From assembly GCF_018390535.1 (NCBI RefSeq), contig NZ_JAHBBW010000002.1, positions 434,001 through 498,000 of the forward strand: DNA of 64,000 nucleotides, given 5' to 3'. Below are positions 41,922 to 50,821 of this stretch, one piece after another; the first letter of the stretch is position 1; every line of letters begins with the position of its first letter. The notes under the pieces were generated by a model, which saw nothing but the letters and a program-made list of their open reading frames with translations, ran no database searches and was not told the origin of the DNA. The DNA is from Bacteroides propionicigenes. GTDB lineage: Bacteria > Bacteroidota > Bacteroidia > Bacteroidales > Bacteroidaceae. A program made the position numbers and the translations under genes.

Positions 41922-42204
41922 AATCCATGCAGGAGATTTATCCGCACTGCGTATAAACAGACATGAATCAGCAGATAATACAAGACTCATGATACATTTT
42001 CTGTACTTGCTGAATTTAGAATGTTCAGCATGCCGGTCTTGATACAAATAGTTGCAACCGGTCTGTAATTTGAACAATCTATTATACTGTAAAGATAATC
42101 GCATTTCCATAAATGGATGGATTCTCATATTTCCACTTCCATAAATAGCAGTGCAAAACCTTTTCTTTTTCCACCGCCTACTCTTGTTCAAATAACCCTT
42201 GCAT
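41922..42204 (+). other. Intergenic region with hairpin and repeats
   Basis: About 280 nt, AT-rich. A 7-bp hairpin (TGCTGAA/TTCAGCA, 42008-42030) and a direct repeat of TTCCATAAAT (around 42106 and 42140) are present. No gene seen. Possibly a control point between head connector and capsid genes. Confidence 0.45.
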
Positions 42205-43443
42205 ATGGATATGAACACACTTCAATATGTCGTCGGAGAGGCGAAGGCAGGCCAGCCGGCTGTTATCCGTTTCTTCGGTCGCGTGACGGAAGAGACGACC
42301 TCACGTTTCAATGACGAGTTCGACTTTTTGGAAAATATCATCCGTCCCTCCTGTATCCGCGTGTTGATCAACTCGGAGGGCGGCAGTGTCCTTTACGGCA
42401 TGTCCACCTATTCCACCATCGCCAATGCCACGGTGGATACGGAATGTATCATCGAAGGGGTCGCGGCATCGATGGCCTCCATCATCTGGGCGGCGGGCAA
42501 GCGTTCTCTCATGCGTGATTATGCCATACTGATGATTCATAACCCGATGTTGCCGGACGATGACGGAGGGGAACCGTCGGACATGGTAACGGCTTTTACC
42601 AAACAGATCGAGACGATTTACCGGAAACGGTTCGGCCTGAAAGCGGAGCATGTGCGGGCCATCATGGACGGACAGGCAGGAAAGGATGGGACCTATTTCG
42701 ACGCACAGGCTGCCGTCAAGGCCGGCATCATACCTGCGGAGCATGTCATCCATACCTCGAAGCAGCTTTGCCGTAAAGTGCATGACGAGATAGAAGGATT
42801 GACCGATACGGCCGCCATCCAGGAACTGATGAGCCGTGTCAGCGCGGGAAATAAACCTTTCAAAGGCATTGAACCTACTCTTACAGAAACGGAAAACGAT
42901 ATGGCAAACGAAAACAAGACACAAGGCTTTGAGTACGGGGCGATTGCAGCCTCGCTGGGCATGAAGGACGGTGAGGTCAAGGACGTGATGGCACGTATCT
43001 CTGAACTGGCCGCGATGGAACCCAAATACAGAGAAATACAGAAATCACTGAGCGACGCGCAGACCGTCATCGCCGGAAAAGACGCCTCCATCCGGAACTT
43101 GCAGACAGACCTGGCCGCAGCGACGGCACGCCTTTCCGCCTACGAGCAGAAAGAGAAGGACGAGCAGGCTTCCCGTATCGAGACATTGGTGGAGAATGCC
43201 ATTGCAGAAGGCAAGATTGACCGTGAGGCGAAAACGCAGTGGGTGGAGATGGCCGGTTCCAACTTCGAGTTGGCGGAAAGCACGCTGGCTTCCATTCCCG
43301 CGCGGGAGAAAATCTCGAAGGAAATCGCCGATGACCCTGCCAACATCCAGGCCACGGCGGAAGCGACAAAGACCGCCGAACAGCTGATGGCCGAGAAGGT
43401 GGCGGAAGTGGTCGGTGCGGATTTCAAGTTCCGAAAGCTCTGA
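42205..43443 (+). CDS. Prohead protease of the ClpP fold with C-terminal scaffold, 412 aa
   Basis: ATG at 42205 is preferred to the TTG at 42199. Residues 1-180 are a ClpP-like serine protease: FFGRVTEET, INSEGGSVLYGM (oxyanion strand), GVAASMAS with the nucleophile Ser, and MIHNP with the His. It processes scaffold and capsid during maturation. After residue 230 the sequence becomes a coiled coil of scaffold type (ARISELAAMEPKYREIQKSLSDAQTVIAGKDASIRNLQ). Fusion of protease and scaffold is common in such phages. It precedes the major capsid gene. Confidence 0.88.
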   Translation: MDMNTLQYVVGEAKAGQPAVIRFFGRVTEETTSRFNDEFDFLENIIRPSCIRVLINSEGGSVLYGMSTYSTIANATVDTECIIEGVAASMASIIWAAGKRSLMRDYAILMIHNPMLPDDDGGEPSDMVTAFTKQIETIYRKRFGLKAEHVRAIMDGQAGKDGTYFDAQAAVKAGIIPAEHVIHTSKQLCRKVHDEIEGLTDTAAIQELMSRVSAGNKPFKGIEPTLTETENDMANENKTQGFEYGAIAASLGMKDGEVKDVMARISELAAMEPKYREIQKSLSDAQTVIAGKDASIRNLQTDLAAATARLSAYEQKEKDEQASRIETLVENAIAEGKIDREAKTQWVEMAGSNFELAESTLASIPAREKISKEIADDPANIQATAEATKTAEQLMAEKVAEVVGADFKFRKL

Positions 43444-43569
43444 CAGACTATCCGCGGGCGTCCGCCCGATTTTAACTGACATGCCGGAGACCGCAGTGTC
43501 TCGCGCGGAAACAGCAGGTATCCGCCAGTCGGCCGAGTTTCATTCTTCAACGGAAAACTTAAAACGACA

Positions 43570-44619
43570 ATGGCTGATACAGTAAACTTTCTTCAAAACG
43601 GGTATAGCGGCGAAGTACTTGAGGACTTGCTGACCTATACCGTGCAGGGCAATGATACAGTCCGCGAGGGACTGATTCATATCAAGACGGGCATCCAGCA
43701 CCGCTATACGCTTCCTGCCATCAAGCTGGGCAACATTATCCAGGACAACGTGCCGACCCCACAACCCATCCACGGAGCCAAGGGCGATGACGGCACGAAC
43801 GAGTACCAGTTCACCGAACGCCATCTTGAGCCGTCCGATTTTATGGTCTATCTCGAGTTTAACCCGAGGGACTACGAGAAGTACTGGCGTTTCGCGCAGC
43901 CGGAAGGCAATCTCGTGTTCCGCGAGCTCGACCCGAAAATCCAGGCGACGATGCTCCGTCTCCTTATGGACAAGAAAAACGAGTATATCGGAAACGCCAT
44001 CTGGACTTCCGCCCGCGGAGGAGAGACGGTGGCCAAGATTACCGCACCGGAAGGCTGCACGAAAATCGGAGCCAACAAGGAGAAATATTTTGACGGGGTC
44101 ATCAAACGGATCCTCGACAATGTGAACTCCTCCGATGCCGAGGTGGTTGCCGGAGGGCAGTGCATCATTTCGGGAACGACCGAGCTGACGGACGGGGCCG
44201 CGGTGGAGGCGGCGCTCTATGCGATGTGGAGGAAATGTCCGAAGCAGATCCGAAAGAAGACATCTCTGACCTTTGTGGTCGGATGGGACGCCTGGGACGC
44301 GTATGACCAATATATCTCGGACAAGCAGGTCAAGTATTCCGAGAATACCGAGGTCAACCGCTATCGCTTCAAGGGCAAGCGCATCGTCCCGGTCGTGGGA
44401 ATCCCCGAACACACGATGGTGCTCGGCGAGTTCTCCACCGGCATGGACTCCAACCTGTGGATGGGGGTGGATTACGCGAACGACACGGACATCCTGAAAA
44501 TCGACCGTCTGCAGGCCAACTCCGAGCTGTTCTTTTTCCAGATGCGCATGAAAATGGACGTGAACATCGTCCGCCCGGCGGAGATCGTGGTCCATACCGC
44601 CTACAAGAAGAGCGAATAA
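43570..44619 (+). CDS. Major capsid protein, 349 aa
   Basis: Follows protease/scaffold directly, as in HK97-fold capsid operons. It has an N-arm (FLQNGYSGEVLEDLLTYTVQGNDTVREGLIHI), a central region WRKCPKQIRKKTSLTFVVGWDAWDAYDQYISD and a C-terminal beta-rich end (MRMKMDVNIVRPAEIVVHT) typical of phage major head proteins. No transmembrane segment. Assignment is by position and pattern. Confidence 0.85.
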   Translation: MADTVNFLQNGYSGEVLEDLLTYTVQGNDTVREGLIHIKTGIQHRYTLPAIKLGNIIQDNVPTPQPIHGAKGDDGTNEYQFTERHLEPSDFMVYLEFNPRDYEKYWRFAQPEGNLVFRELDPKIQATMLRLLMDKKNEYIGNAIWTSARGGETVAKITAPEGCTKIGANKEKYFDGVIKRILDNVNSSDAEVVAGGQCIISGTTELTDGAAVEAALYAMWRKCPKQIRKKTSLTFVVGWDAWDAYDQYISDKQVKYSENTEVNRYRFKGKRIVPVVGIPEHTMVLGEFSTGMDSNLWMGVDYANDTDILKIDRLQANSELFFFQMRMKMDVNIVRPAEIVVHTAYKKSE

Positions 44620-44694
44620 CACACCTTTCTTCATTCTCAATATCCACCCGGGGAGCGGAGGCAAGGCCCCGTTCCCCATTTTCATTCTACTGTT

Positions 44695-45042
44695 ATGGCA
44701 AAGAAAATCAACACGGAGGAAACTCCGCAGACAGACAACAATAATATTCCTGCACCGGAGGCTCAGGCGGTGCCCGTTCCGGAAACGGCATCGGAAAACC
44801 TCGGGACAGGCGGCGAGACTGAAGACAGGCTGCCGGCCAAGACCGCGGGGAAAGGGAATGCAGGGTCGGAGGAGACGACAGAGCCTCACATCCTGTCCCT
44901 GTTGAAAAAGTTCCCGGCATATCCGTCGCTGTACATCGACACGCACGGAGGAACCTATGCGCCGGACACGGCGGCCGCCATCAGGGGCAAGGCCGTACTC
45001 TACAGGAATCCTTTCTACAACGAACTTAAAAAGAAATCATAA
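44695..45042 (+). CDS. Hypothetical small virion protein, 115 aa
   Basis: Low-complexity N-terminus rich in Pro, Glu and Thr, followed by a compact C-terminal domain (LLKKFPAYPSLYIDTHGGTYAPDTAAAIRGKAVLYRNPFYN). Located between capsid and sheath, a capsid decoration or head-tail connector is possible. It shares its last base with the sheath start. Confidence 0.65.
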   Translation: MAKKINTEETPQTDNNNIPAPEAQAVPVPETASENLGTGGETEDRLPAKTAGKGNAGSEETTEPHILSLLKKFPAYPSLYIDTHGGTYAPDTAAAIRGKAVLYRNPFYNELKKKS

Positions 45043-46394
45043 TGGCACTCGGTAATGTATTTATCAAGGATGTGGACGGCAATATTCCTTACGATACCGG
45101 CTCGTCGGGCGAGAAGGTGACGGGACTGCTGTTCGACGTGTCCCTCCAGCCGACGCTTTTCACGGAGGGGTATGGTAAAACCAATGAGACCAGGCTCAAG
45201 CCTGGCGATGTCTGCTACATCACCTCGTTCAAGTCCGCCGTGAACGACTTCGGTATCATCGAACGTGTGGAGGCAACCGACGAGGAGGAGATGAATGTCA
45301 ATTTCCTGCACGGCATCCCGGCATACCATATCCGTGAATTTTTCCGCATGTCCGGCAATCCGGGCGGTTCAGGAAAACTCTACGTGATGTTCGCGGACTG
45401 TTCGGCGAACTGGGATGCGCTGGAAATCATGCAGCGTGCTGCCGGGGGTATGATCAACCAGATAGGCATATGGACGGAACAGCCGCTGTGGAAAGCGAAC
45501 GGCGCATCGGAACAATACAACCTCAATCTGGTAAAGGGGCTCAACGACGTGGCCGTGGGGCTTGCGGAGCAGAACCAGCCGCTCTCGCTCATCCTTTCCG
45601 CCAATCCTTCCAATACGGGGGCGGATACGACTGAGGGGCGTCAGATTGACCTGAATAAAATACCTTCATGCATCTGTGAATCAAGCCGTATCAGCTGTAT
45701 ATTCGGCCAGGCGCATCACGAAAAGATCTCCACGATGCAGATGTGCAACAGGAACCATACGCCCGTGGGATTTTTGGGAGCGGTTATGGGAGCCATAGCA
45801 AAGGCCAACGTGCACGAATCCATCGCATGGGTCAAGCAGTTCAATCTCTTCGCGGACGATTTCCAGGAAATAGAGTTGGGGTTCGGGGACATCAACCTCG
45901 ACGAGGCAGAGGAGAACTTCCTCAGCCTGAACCGGTACGAGTCACTCTCCCCGTCACTGCTGGACGAACTCGACGATAAGGGGTATATTTTTCCCATCAA
46001 GTATGCCGGCCGCGAGAACGGGATCTACATCTCGAAAGACCAGACATGCTCACATGGGGATTTCCGTACCATTGCCCGGAACCGCACCATCAACAAGAGC
46101 CGCCGTGCCGTGCGTGCAGCCCTGCTGCCGTATGTGAACTCACCGCTGATGGTCAATCCTTCAACCGGGTTCCTCGCCCCGTCGAAGATTACAGCTTTCA
46201 AGACACTCATCGGGGATATACTGGCCAAGATGCAGGCGGCGCAGGAAATTTCAGGATACGCCGTCACTATCGACCCGAACCAGAACGTGTTGGTGGACGA
46301 CACGCTGCGCATCTCCTATGTCCTTGTCCCGGTGGGCGTGGCCGTGAAGATTTATGTAGAGGAAGGACTGTCATTAACCGCAAATAAGACATAG
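45042..46394 (+). CDS. Contractile tail sheath protein (DUF2586-like), 450 aa
   Basis: Begins MALGNVFIKDVDGNIPYDTGSSGEKVTGLLFD, with central SANPSNTGADTTEGRQIDLNKIPS and a C-terminal sheath fold (VRAALLPYVNSPLMVNPSTGFLAPSKITAFKTLIGDIL...DDTLRISYVLVPVGVAVKIYVEEGL). This fits DUF2586, the sheath family of Bacteroidales-type myophages. It forms the outer contractile tube and is followed at once by the tube gene. Confidence 0.88.
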   Translation: MALGNVFIKDVDGNIPYDTGSSGEKVTGLLFDVSLQPTLFTEGYGKTNETRLKPGDVCYITSFKSAVNDFGIIERVEATDEEEMNVNFLHGIPAYHIREFFRMSGNPGGSGKLYVMFADCSANWDALEIMQRAAGGMINQIGIWTEQPLWKANGASEQYNLNLVKGLNDVAVGLAEQNQPLSLILSANPSNTGADTTEGRQIDLNKIPSCICESSRISCIFGQAHHEKISTMQMCNRNHTPVGFLGAVMGAIAKANVHESIAWVKQFNLFADDFQEIELGFGDINLDEAEENFLSLNRYESLSPSLLDELDDKGYIFPIKYAGRENGIYISKDQTCSHGDFRTIARNRTINKSRRAVRAALLPYVNSPLMVNPSTGFLAPSKITAFKTLIGDILAKMQAAQEISGYAVTIDPNQNVLVDDTLRISYVLVPVGVAVKIYVEEGLSLTANKT

Positions 46395-46397
46395 CAT

Positions 46398-46853
46398 ATG
46401 GCAATAATCAACAATGTAGCATACTCGTGGTCGATGATAACCCTGTCATCGACCGCCCTGGGAATCGATGAAGGTTCCACGACCCTTGAAGGCGTGTCGG
46501 CCATCAAATGGTCGAAGAAGCGCAAGGTCGAAAGTAACTACGGCATGGGAGGACGGCCGGTGTCGAGGGGGTTCGGGAACATTACCTATACGGCGAGCAT
46601 CACGATGGACTATGCCACGCAACAGCTGTTGCGTTCGGTGTACGGCTCGCTGCTCGAAATCGGCGAGTTCGACCTGATTATCAGCTTTGCCAACCCGATG
46701 GCCGGCGAGGACTGGACAACGACGACCGTAACGCTCAAAGGTTGCATCTTCACGGAGGATTGTCTCGAGTCACAGCAGGATGATACCAATATCACCCATG
46801 AATTCGATCTCAACCCGTTCGATATCCAAATCGGCTCGGGTGATACAATCTAA
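46398..46853 (+). CDS. Tail tube protein, 151 aa
   Basis: Small beta-barrel-like protein directly after the sheath gene (MAIINNVAYSWSMITLSSTALGIDEGSTTLEGVSAIKWSKKRKVES...). Length and position fit the inner tail tube. It ends with a beta-rich EFDLNPFDIQIGSGDT. Confidence 0.82.
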   Translation: MAIINNVAYSWSMITLSSTALGIDEGSTTLEGVSAIKWSKKRKVESNYGMGGRPVSRGFGNITYTASITMDYATQQLLRSVYGSLLEIGEFDLIISFANPMAGEDWTTTTVTLKGCIFTEDCLESQQDDTNITHEFDLNPFDIQIGSGDTI

Positions 46854-46859
46854 GCTGTC

Positions 46860-47351
46860 ATGGATGTAACTTTCGAGGGGAAATCTTCTACCGGAAAGAA
46901 CGAATGGCTCACGCCTCCCTGCCTGCTTCGGAGGCTGGGGCCGTTCGATTTGGATCCGTGTTCGCCCGTAAACCGCCCATGGGATACGGCGCGACATCAC
47001 TATACCATTGAGGATGACGGCCTGCAACAACCCTGGTTCGGACGTGTGTTCTGCAATCCTCCCTATGACACTGCACTGATTGTCCGGTTTATCCGCAGGT
47101 GTGTCGAACACAGGAATGCCGTCGCGCTCACTTTTGCCCGCACGGACACGCGCCTGTTCCACGAACTGATATTCCCAAACGCCGATTCAATACTCTTTAT
47201 CAAGGGACGGCTCAGTTTTTACCATGTTACGGGGGAACAGGGTGGTACGGCCGGAGCGCCGTCATGCCTGATCGCCTTCAACAAAGAAAATACCGCGGTT
47301 CTGGAAACATGCGGTATCGACGGGAAGTTGGTGAAGCCACGACTTCAATAG
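46860..47351 (+). CDS. Phage DNA N6-adenine methyltransferase (Dam, phage type), 163 aa
   Basis: Short phage-type Dam: KNEWLTPPCLLRRLGPFDLDPCSP, FCNPPYD with the catalytic NPPY motif, and a C-terminal DSILFIKGRLSFYHVTG. It methylates adenine with S-adenosylmethionine and may protect the phage against restriction. Being embedded in the tail operon, between tube and chaperone, is common for Bacteroidales phages. Starts 6 nt after the tube stop. Confidence 0.9.
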   Translation: MDVTFEGKSSTGKNEWLTPPCLLRRLGPFDLDPCSPVNRPWDTARHHYTIEDDGLQQPWFGRVFCNPPYDTALIVRFIRRCVEHRNAVALTFARTDTRLFHELIFPNADSILFIKGRLSFYHVTGEQGGTAGAPSCLIAFNKENTAVLETCGIDGKLVKPRLQ

Positions 47352-47377
47352 TCAACCATAAATTTGTTACATAATAA

Positions 47378-47418
47378 CCCGTCTGTTTGCCGGATATTGA
47401 CCTTGGCTGACAGACGGG
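47378..47418. terminator. Convergent terminator
   Basis: A 9-bp stem (CCCGTCTGT with ACAGACGGG) with a 23-nt loop between the Dam gene (+) and the metallophosphoesterase gene (-). It shares the GTCTG/CAGAC core with the two terminators at 32581 and 34940. Confidence 0.7.
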
Positions 47419-47435
47419 ATTTATGTATGGCAGAC

Positions 47436-48200
47436 TTAAATCGAAATATGCGCTTCCTTATCGAATGACGTATGCTCGTTACTGAACACATAGCCCAACT
47501 GGTTGCATATGCACCGGGTGTTTCCGATGACCTTATTGATATTGCGGTGCGAGTGGCCATATATCCAGTATTCAATCGGGCTGTCTGCAATGAAACCGCC
47601 AAGCTCCACGGTAAATGCCCCATTGAGCGGACTGCCCTTGAACTCCGGCGCCATCAGTTCGAATGACGGTACATGATGAGTGGCGACAATGAGATGTCTG
47701 GCAGTACTTTGTTTTACGCTCTGTTCCAGAAAACGGAAACAGCGCGAATGTTCGTCATTGAACCTTGTCCAGTCCAGCGGTTCGCTGCCGTAACGCATCC
47801 TGCGGAAATCTGTGATGGCTGCCTCAGTTTCATAGGCATCCTGCAACAGGATATGTGACCACAGTGTGGTAGCGATCAATTCTATATCGTTACCCAATGG
47901 GATAACGGCATTATAGTGGCAGGTGATGTTTTCCCTGATTTTGAGCGACCAGCCGTTATACAGCTTGTCTATGTCGAACATCTTGTAAAACTCGTGGTTT
48001 CCGGGAACCACGATGACCCGGCTGTAATTTCCGGAAGCCCAGTCCCAGAACGGATGTCTGGAGTAGTTCTCATCTCCGATATATCCTATATCTCCGGCAA
48101 GGACAAGCACTTCTCCGGCAACAGCCAGCGGGTTGTGCTTCAAAAAACTGCTGTTCTCCCGAAACTCGAGATGCAGGTCGGATGCGTATTGGATTCTCAT
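47436..48200 (-). CDS. Calcineurin-like metallophosphoesterase, 254 aa
   Basis: All metal-binding motifs of the family are present: DLHLE (Asp8, His10), GDIG, GNHE, THH and GHSH near the C-terminus. Hydrolyses phosphoesters; the natural substrate is unknown. It overlaps the nucleotidyltransferase gene by 4 nt and is last in a three-gene inverted operon with the AbiE-like pair. It could be an effector or a modulator of the toxin module. Confidence 0.9.
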   Translation of the reverse strand: MRIQYASDLHLEFRENSSFLKHNPLAVAGEVLVLAGDIGYIGDENYSRHPFWDWASGNYSRVIVVPGNHEFYKMFDIDKLYNGWSLKIRENITCHYNAVIPLGNDIELIATTLWSHILLQDAYETEAAITDFRRMRYGSEPLDWTRFNDEHSRCFRFLEQSVKQSTARHLIVATHHVPSFELMAPEFKGSPLNGAFTVELGGFIADSPIEYWIYGHSHRNINKVIGNTRCICNQLGYVFSNEHTSFDKEAHISI

Positions 48201-48979
48201 TGTTGTGTTATGAAATTGGCTTCAAGTTGTTCCAATAACTGTTCTCCGGAAATGCTTTTAAGTCCTGCCGATTTGAAAAAATCAGAGTTTGGCACTTCTT
48301 CTTTGACAGCCAGGCAAAACCTGTCAACATCTTGTTTAAGCGAATCAGGAACTTCGTAGGTGTCGGCAGGAGCAAGCATGGCAACCAGCCGGAATACATC
48401 TTTCTTGTGCTTGACGATATGTTTGCTGTCCACTTGTTCTCCATTGCTTTTCCGCTCGGTCATTTCTAAATAGGCCCTGCATTTCAGACAGATAAGACTT
48501 TCAATGTTCGCAATATGTACGCCCTCCTCCAACGTGCTGTGTTCAATGGTATAATAATAATAGTCATCATCCATCAAAATGGCTGACAGACTTGACAGGT
48601 CATCATCAACCGGAATGGGGGTAATGTGGGCATCGTCCGGGAATTTGACAACCCCGATATTTCGTGAAAAGAGTTCTATCTGATACGGGAAATCCGGATT
48701 TCCCGGTTCCTTGAACCTGTAATATTCATGCCTGCATTCCCCGTTCCCGGTTCCCTTATTCCTTTGTCTGTACCCTGCGGTTTTTACAAACTCCCAGAAT
48801 TTTGCAGCAAAATCCGAAGACAGCGCCTCCACAATCAGTATAATGTCTATGTCCTTGGTCGCCCTTGGAGTTTGTGCATATATTTCTTCATGCATTTCAC
48901 AGGCAGTACCACCTATGATGACATAGTTTCCTTCATATCCGGTGAAAAACTCCCTGAATTTATCAATTCCTCTTACCAT
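48197..48979 (-). CDS. AbiEii-like nucleotidyltransferase, 260 aa
   Basis: GYEGNYVIIGGTACEMHEEI followed by RATKDIDIILIVEAL gives the GG-T-A and TKDIDI motifs (two catalytic aspartates) of the AbiEii toxin group, a nucleotidyltransferase that modifies tRNA or other targets in type IV toxin-antitoxin systems. Partner gene upstream supports this. A basic helical C-terminus follows. Overlaps its neighbours by 7 and 4 nt. AT-rich compared with the surrounding virion genes, a sign of recent transfer. Confidence 0.82.
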   Translation of the reverse strand: MVRGIDKFREFFTGYEGNYVIIGGTACEMHEEIYAQTPRATKDIDIILIVEALSSDFAAKFWEFVKTAGYRQRNKGTGNGECRHEYYRFKEPGNPDFPYQIELFSRNIGVVKFPDDAHITPIPVDDDLSSLSAILMDDDYYYYTIEHSTLEEGVHIANIESLICLKCRAYLEMTERKSNGEQVDSKHIVKHKKDVFRLVAMLAPADTYEVPDSLKQDVDRFCLAVKEEVPNSDFFKSAGLKSISGEQLLEQLEANFITQQ

Positions 48980-49956
48980 ATCATATTATTTATCATAGTT
49001 TCCAATTCTATTTGAATGCGTTCATCATCCATATCCTTCATGGCCAGAAATAAAGACAATTTGTCTACAATGCCGTTTTTTGAGAAAAAACATGGATTGT
49101 AACGCCATATCTCTATGCGGGTCTCGCCATATTCCTTGTCTGTCCGGATTTGCAACCGTCGAGCTTCTTCTTTTGCAATGGCATAAGTGTCATTTTTTTC
49201 CTTGTTCAGCATTGAATATTCCGACAAGGCATTTACTCCACTAATACAAAATACTTCATCAGGCAGACTATCGGTATATACAATCCGCTCGATGGGGTTC
49301 GCCAGGAACGGCAACATCCTGTCCCATAATTCACGCTTTTTGAACTGAAATATCATACTCTTTGTCTTGCCGCCGGATAAAGCGATAACTTCTTTATCTT
49401 TCAGCCATCTGACCGCCCGGTTTACATTGGCATACGACACGTTGAAAAGATCTGCAATATCATAAGTTCCTTTCCCTTCGAGAGACTTTACTTCAAGATG
49501 ATAAAGGATTATGCATTGGGCAATTGCAGGAATCTGCGTTTCTTCACCTCCCCCGATATTATTTTTATGCGGTTTCAAATCTATCAACAAATCCGGTATG
49601 AACATTTGCTTTTGCGGTATGATGAAATTTACACGATGTCTGACAAGACGCCGTACATTATAGGCCGCCACTGTACGCAATACAAATATTACCGGGCATT
49701 GGGCTTTTCGCTCAACCAGTTCTTTTTGTTTCCGCATCTGCCCCGGAGTATATGCAGAACTGTCTGCACTATACAGAAGAACTACGTCATGCCCCAACAA
49801 GTTAGCCGTACAAAATGTATAACCGGCAGTAATATTGGCTGGGAATGTATGCAAGACATCCTTTTCGACCGGCCTGATGTCCGCCCTCAAATCAAGCAAT
49901 TCAGCGATGTACCGGCTTGTCACATCTATAAAATCATCTATTTTGCACATAATCAT
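48973..49956 (-). CDS. Putative AbiEi-like antitoxin/regulator, 327 aa
   Basis: The centre has a winged-helix type segment (YDIADLFNVSYANVNRAVRWLKDKEVIALSGG) and the C-terminal half is typical of proteins paired with AbiEii-like toxins. The protein would bind its promoter and neutralise the partner. It is the first gene of the inverted operon, which has its own promoter at 49974-50004. Assignment depends on the partner; the sequence alone is less diagnostic. Confidence 0.65.
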   Translation of the reverse strand: MIMCKIDDFIDVTSRYIAELLDLRADIRPVEKDVLHTFPANITAGYTFCTANLLGHDVVLLYSADSSAYTPGQMRKQKELVERKAQCPVIFVLRTVAAYNVRRLVRHRVNFIIPQKQMFIPDLLIDLKPHKNNIGGGEETQIPAIAQCIILYHLEVKSLEGKGTYDIADLFNVSYANVNRAVRWLKDKEVIALSGGKTKSMIFQFKKRELWDRMLPFLANPIERIVYTDSLPDEVFCISGVNALSEYSMLNKEKNDTYAIAKEEARRLQIRTDKEYGETRIEIWRYNPCFFSKNGIVDKLSLFLAMKDMDDERIQIELETMINNMIW

Positions 49957-49973
49957 TTATGTTTGAGAATATG

Positions 49974-50004
49974 CAAAATTAACGATTATATACTATATAT
50001 CAAA
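49974..50004 (-). promoter_or_regulatory. Promoter of the AbiE-like operon
   Basis: Minus strand TTTG (50004-50001), 19-nt spacer, TAATTTTG (49981-49974): an exact match to the Bacteroidota consensus. It ends about 18 nt upstream of the first start codon. Confidence 0.8.
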
Positions 50005-50174
50005 GAAATATATGAAATATATTCAGCGAAATTTCCTTTAAAGACTGATCTGGGAATATCAGGAGCAAAGAAGTTTTTTGTATAACATATGGATTACAAG
50101 TGAATAAGAACCGTGTCTTCAACCTTTCCACGATTCTTTGTCCTACTCTTTCGGTGAATCAAAACAAATTCGAT

Positions 50175-50531
50175 ATGGACGAAAAAATGCTTTCATTGGA
50201 ACAGGAGATCAAGATCAAGGAAAAAGCCCTCAAACTGAAAGAGGAGAAGAAACTCCGCAAGATTTGTCCGATGGTCGTTTTCGGAGACACCGCAAACGGC
50301 GAGAAAGAGATTTATGTGGCCTACATGTCCGAACCGAGCTTTCCGCAGTTCAGCAAATTCATGGCCGCTTCCAAAAAGGACGAGGTAATCGCCATGCGCA
50401 CGTTGGCCCGCGACTGCTTCGTGGACGGAGATAAGGAACTCGTGGACGACGAGTCGCTCTTCCTGTTCGGTCTGATGGGACAGCTTTCCGAGCTGATCAC
50501 CACCCGCCAGAGTGTCCTGGTAAACTTATAA
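50175..50531 (+). CDS. Probable tail assembly chaperone (gpG-like), 118 aa
   Basis: Start at 50175 (MDEKMLSLEQEIKIKEKALKLKEEKK) within a frame open from 50100. Highly charged coiled-coil N-terminus, then VVFGDTANGEKEIYVAYMSEPSFPQFSKFMAASKKDEVIAMRTLARDC. Its place upstream of a smaller gene and the tape measure fits the chaperone pair that guides tail tube assembly. The stop is followed after 11 nt by the next gene's GTG. Confidence 0.72.
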   Translation: MDEKMLSLEQEIKIKEKALKLKEEKKLRKICPMVVFGDTANGEKEIYVAYMSEPSFPQFSKFMAASKKDEVIAMRTLARDCFVDGDKELVDDESLFLFGLMGQLSELITTRQSVLVNL

Positions 50532-50542
50532 GCCGGTGGGTA

Positions 50543-50728
50543 GTGACCGACGAGCAGCGCATCCGCCAGCGGATGATCTATGTCCGCCACTACTTTCCCG
50601 GCGTCAACCTCGACACGATTTCCGACGAGGAGTTCGCGATGCTTTCCGAAGAGGCGTTGTGGCTGCACGAGCAGATGCTCATCAGCCGTATGCCCGTTCC
50701 GATGTCATTGCCGGAGAGGACTCCTTGA
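50543..50728 (+). CDS. Second tail chaperone (gpGT-like), 61 aa
   Basis: Starts at GTG (50543). In many phages this product is made by a programmed frameshift from the preceding gene; here the frame also stays open upstream through the end of the first gene, so fusion through a -1 shift is possible, although no classical slippery heptamer is present. Helical (RIRQRMIYVRHYFPGVNLDTISDEEFAMLSEEALW). Confidence 0.6.
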   Translation: MTDEQRIRQRMIYVRHYFPGVNLDTISDEEFAMLSEEALWLHEQMLISRMPVPMSLPERTP

Positions 50729-50821
50729 CCTGCCGCCGTAAGCTTCCGGTTTGCGGCGGCCTTCGTTTCATAATCTCCGCCCTTGCGGAAAGACTATTCT
50801 TTTAACGCAGTACCCATTACC

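Noticed and set aside
43540..44946. 468-aa minus-strand open frame
   Set aside because: Antisense to the major capsid gene; low-complexity Arg/Val/Leu composition.
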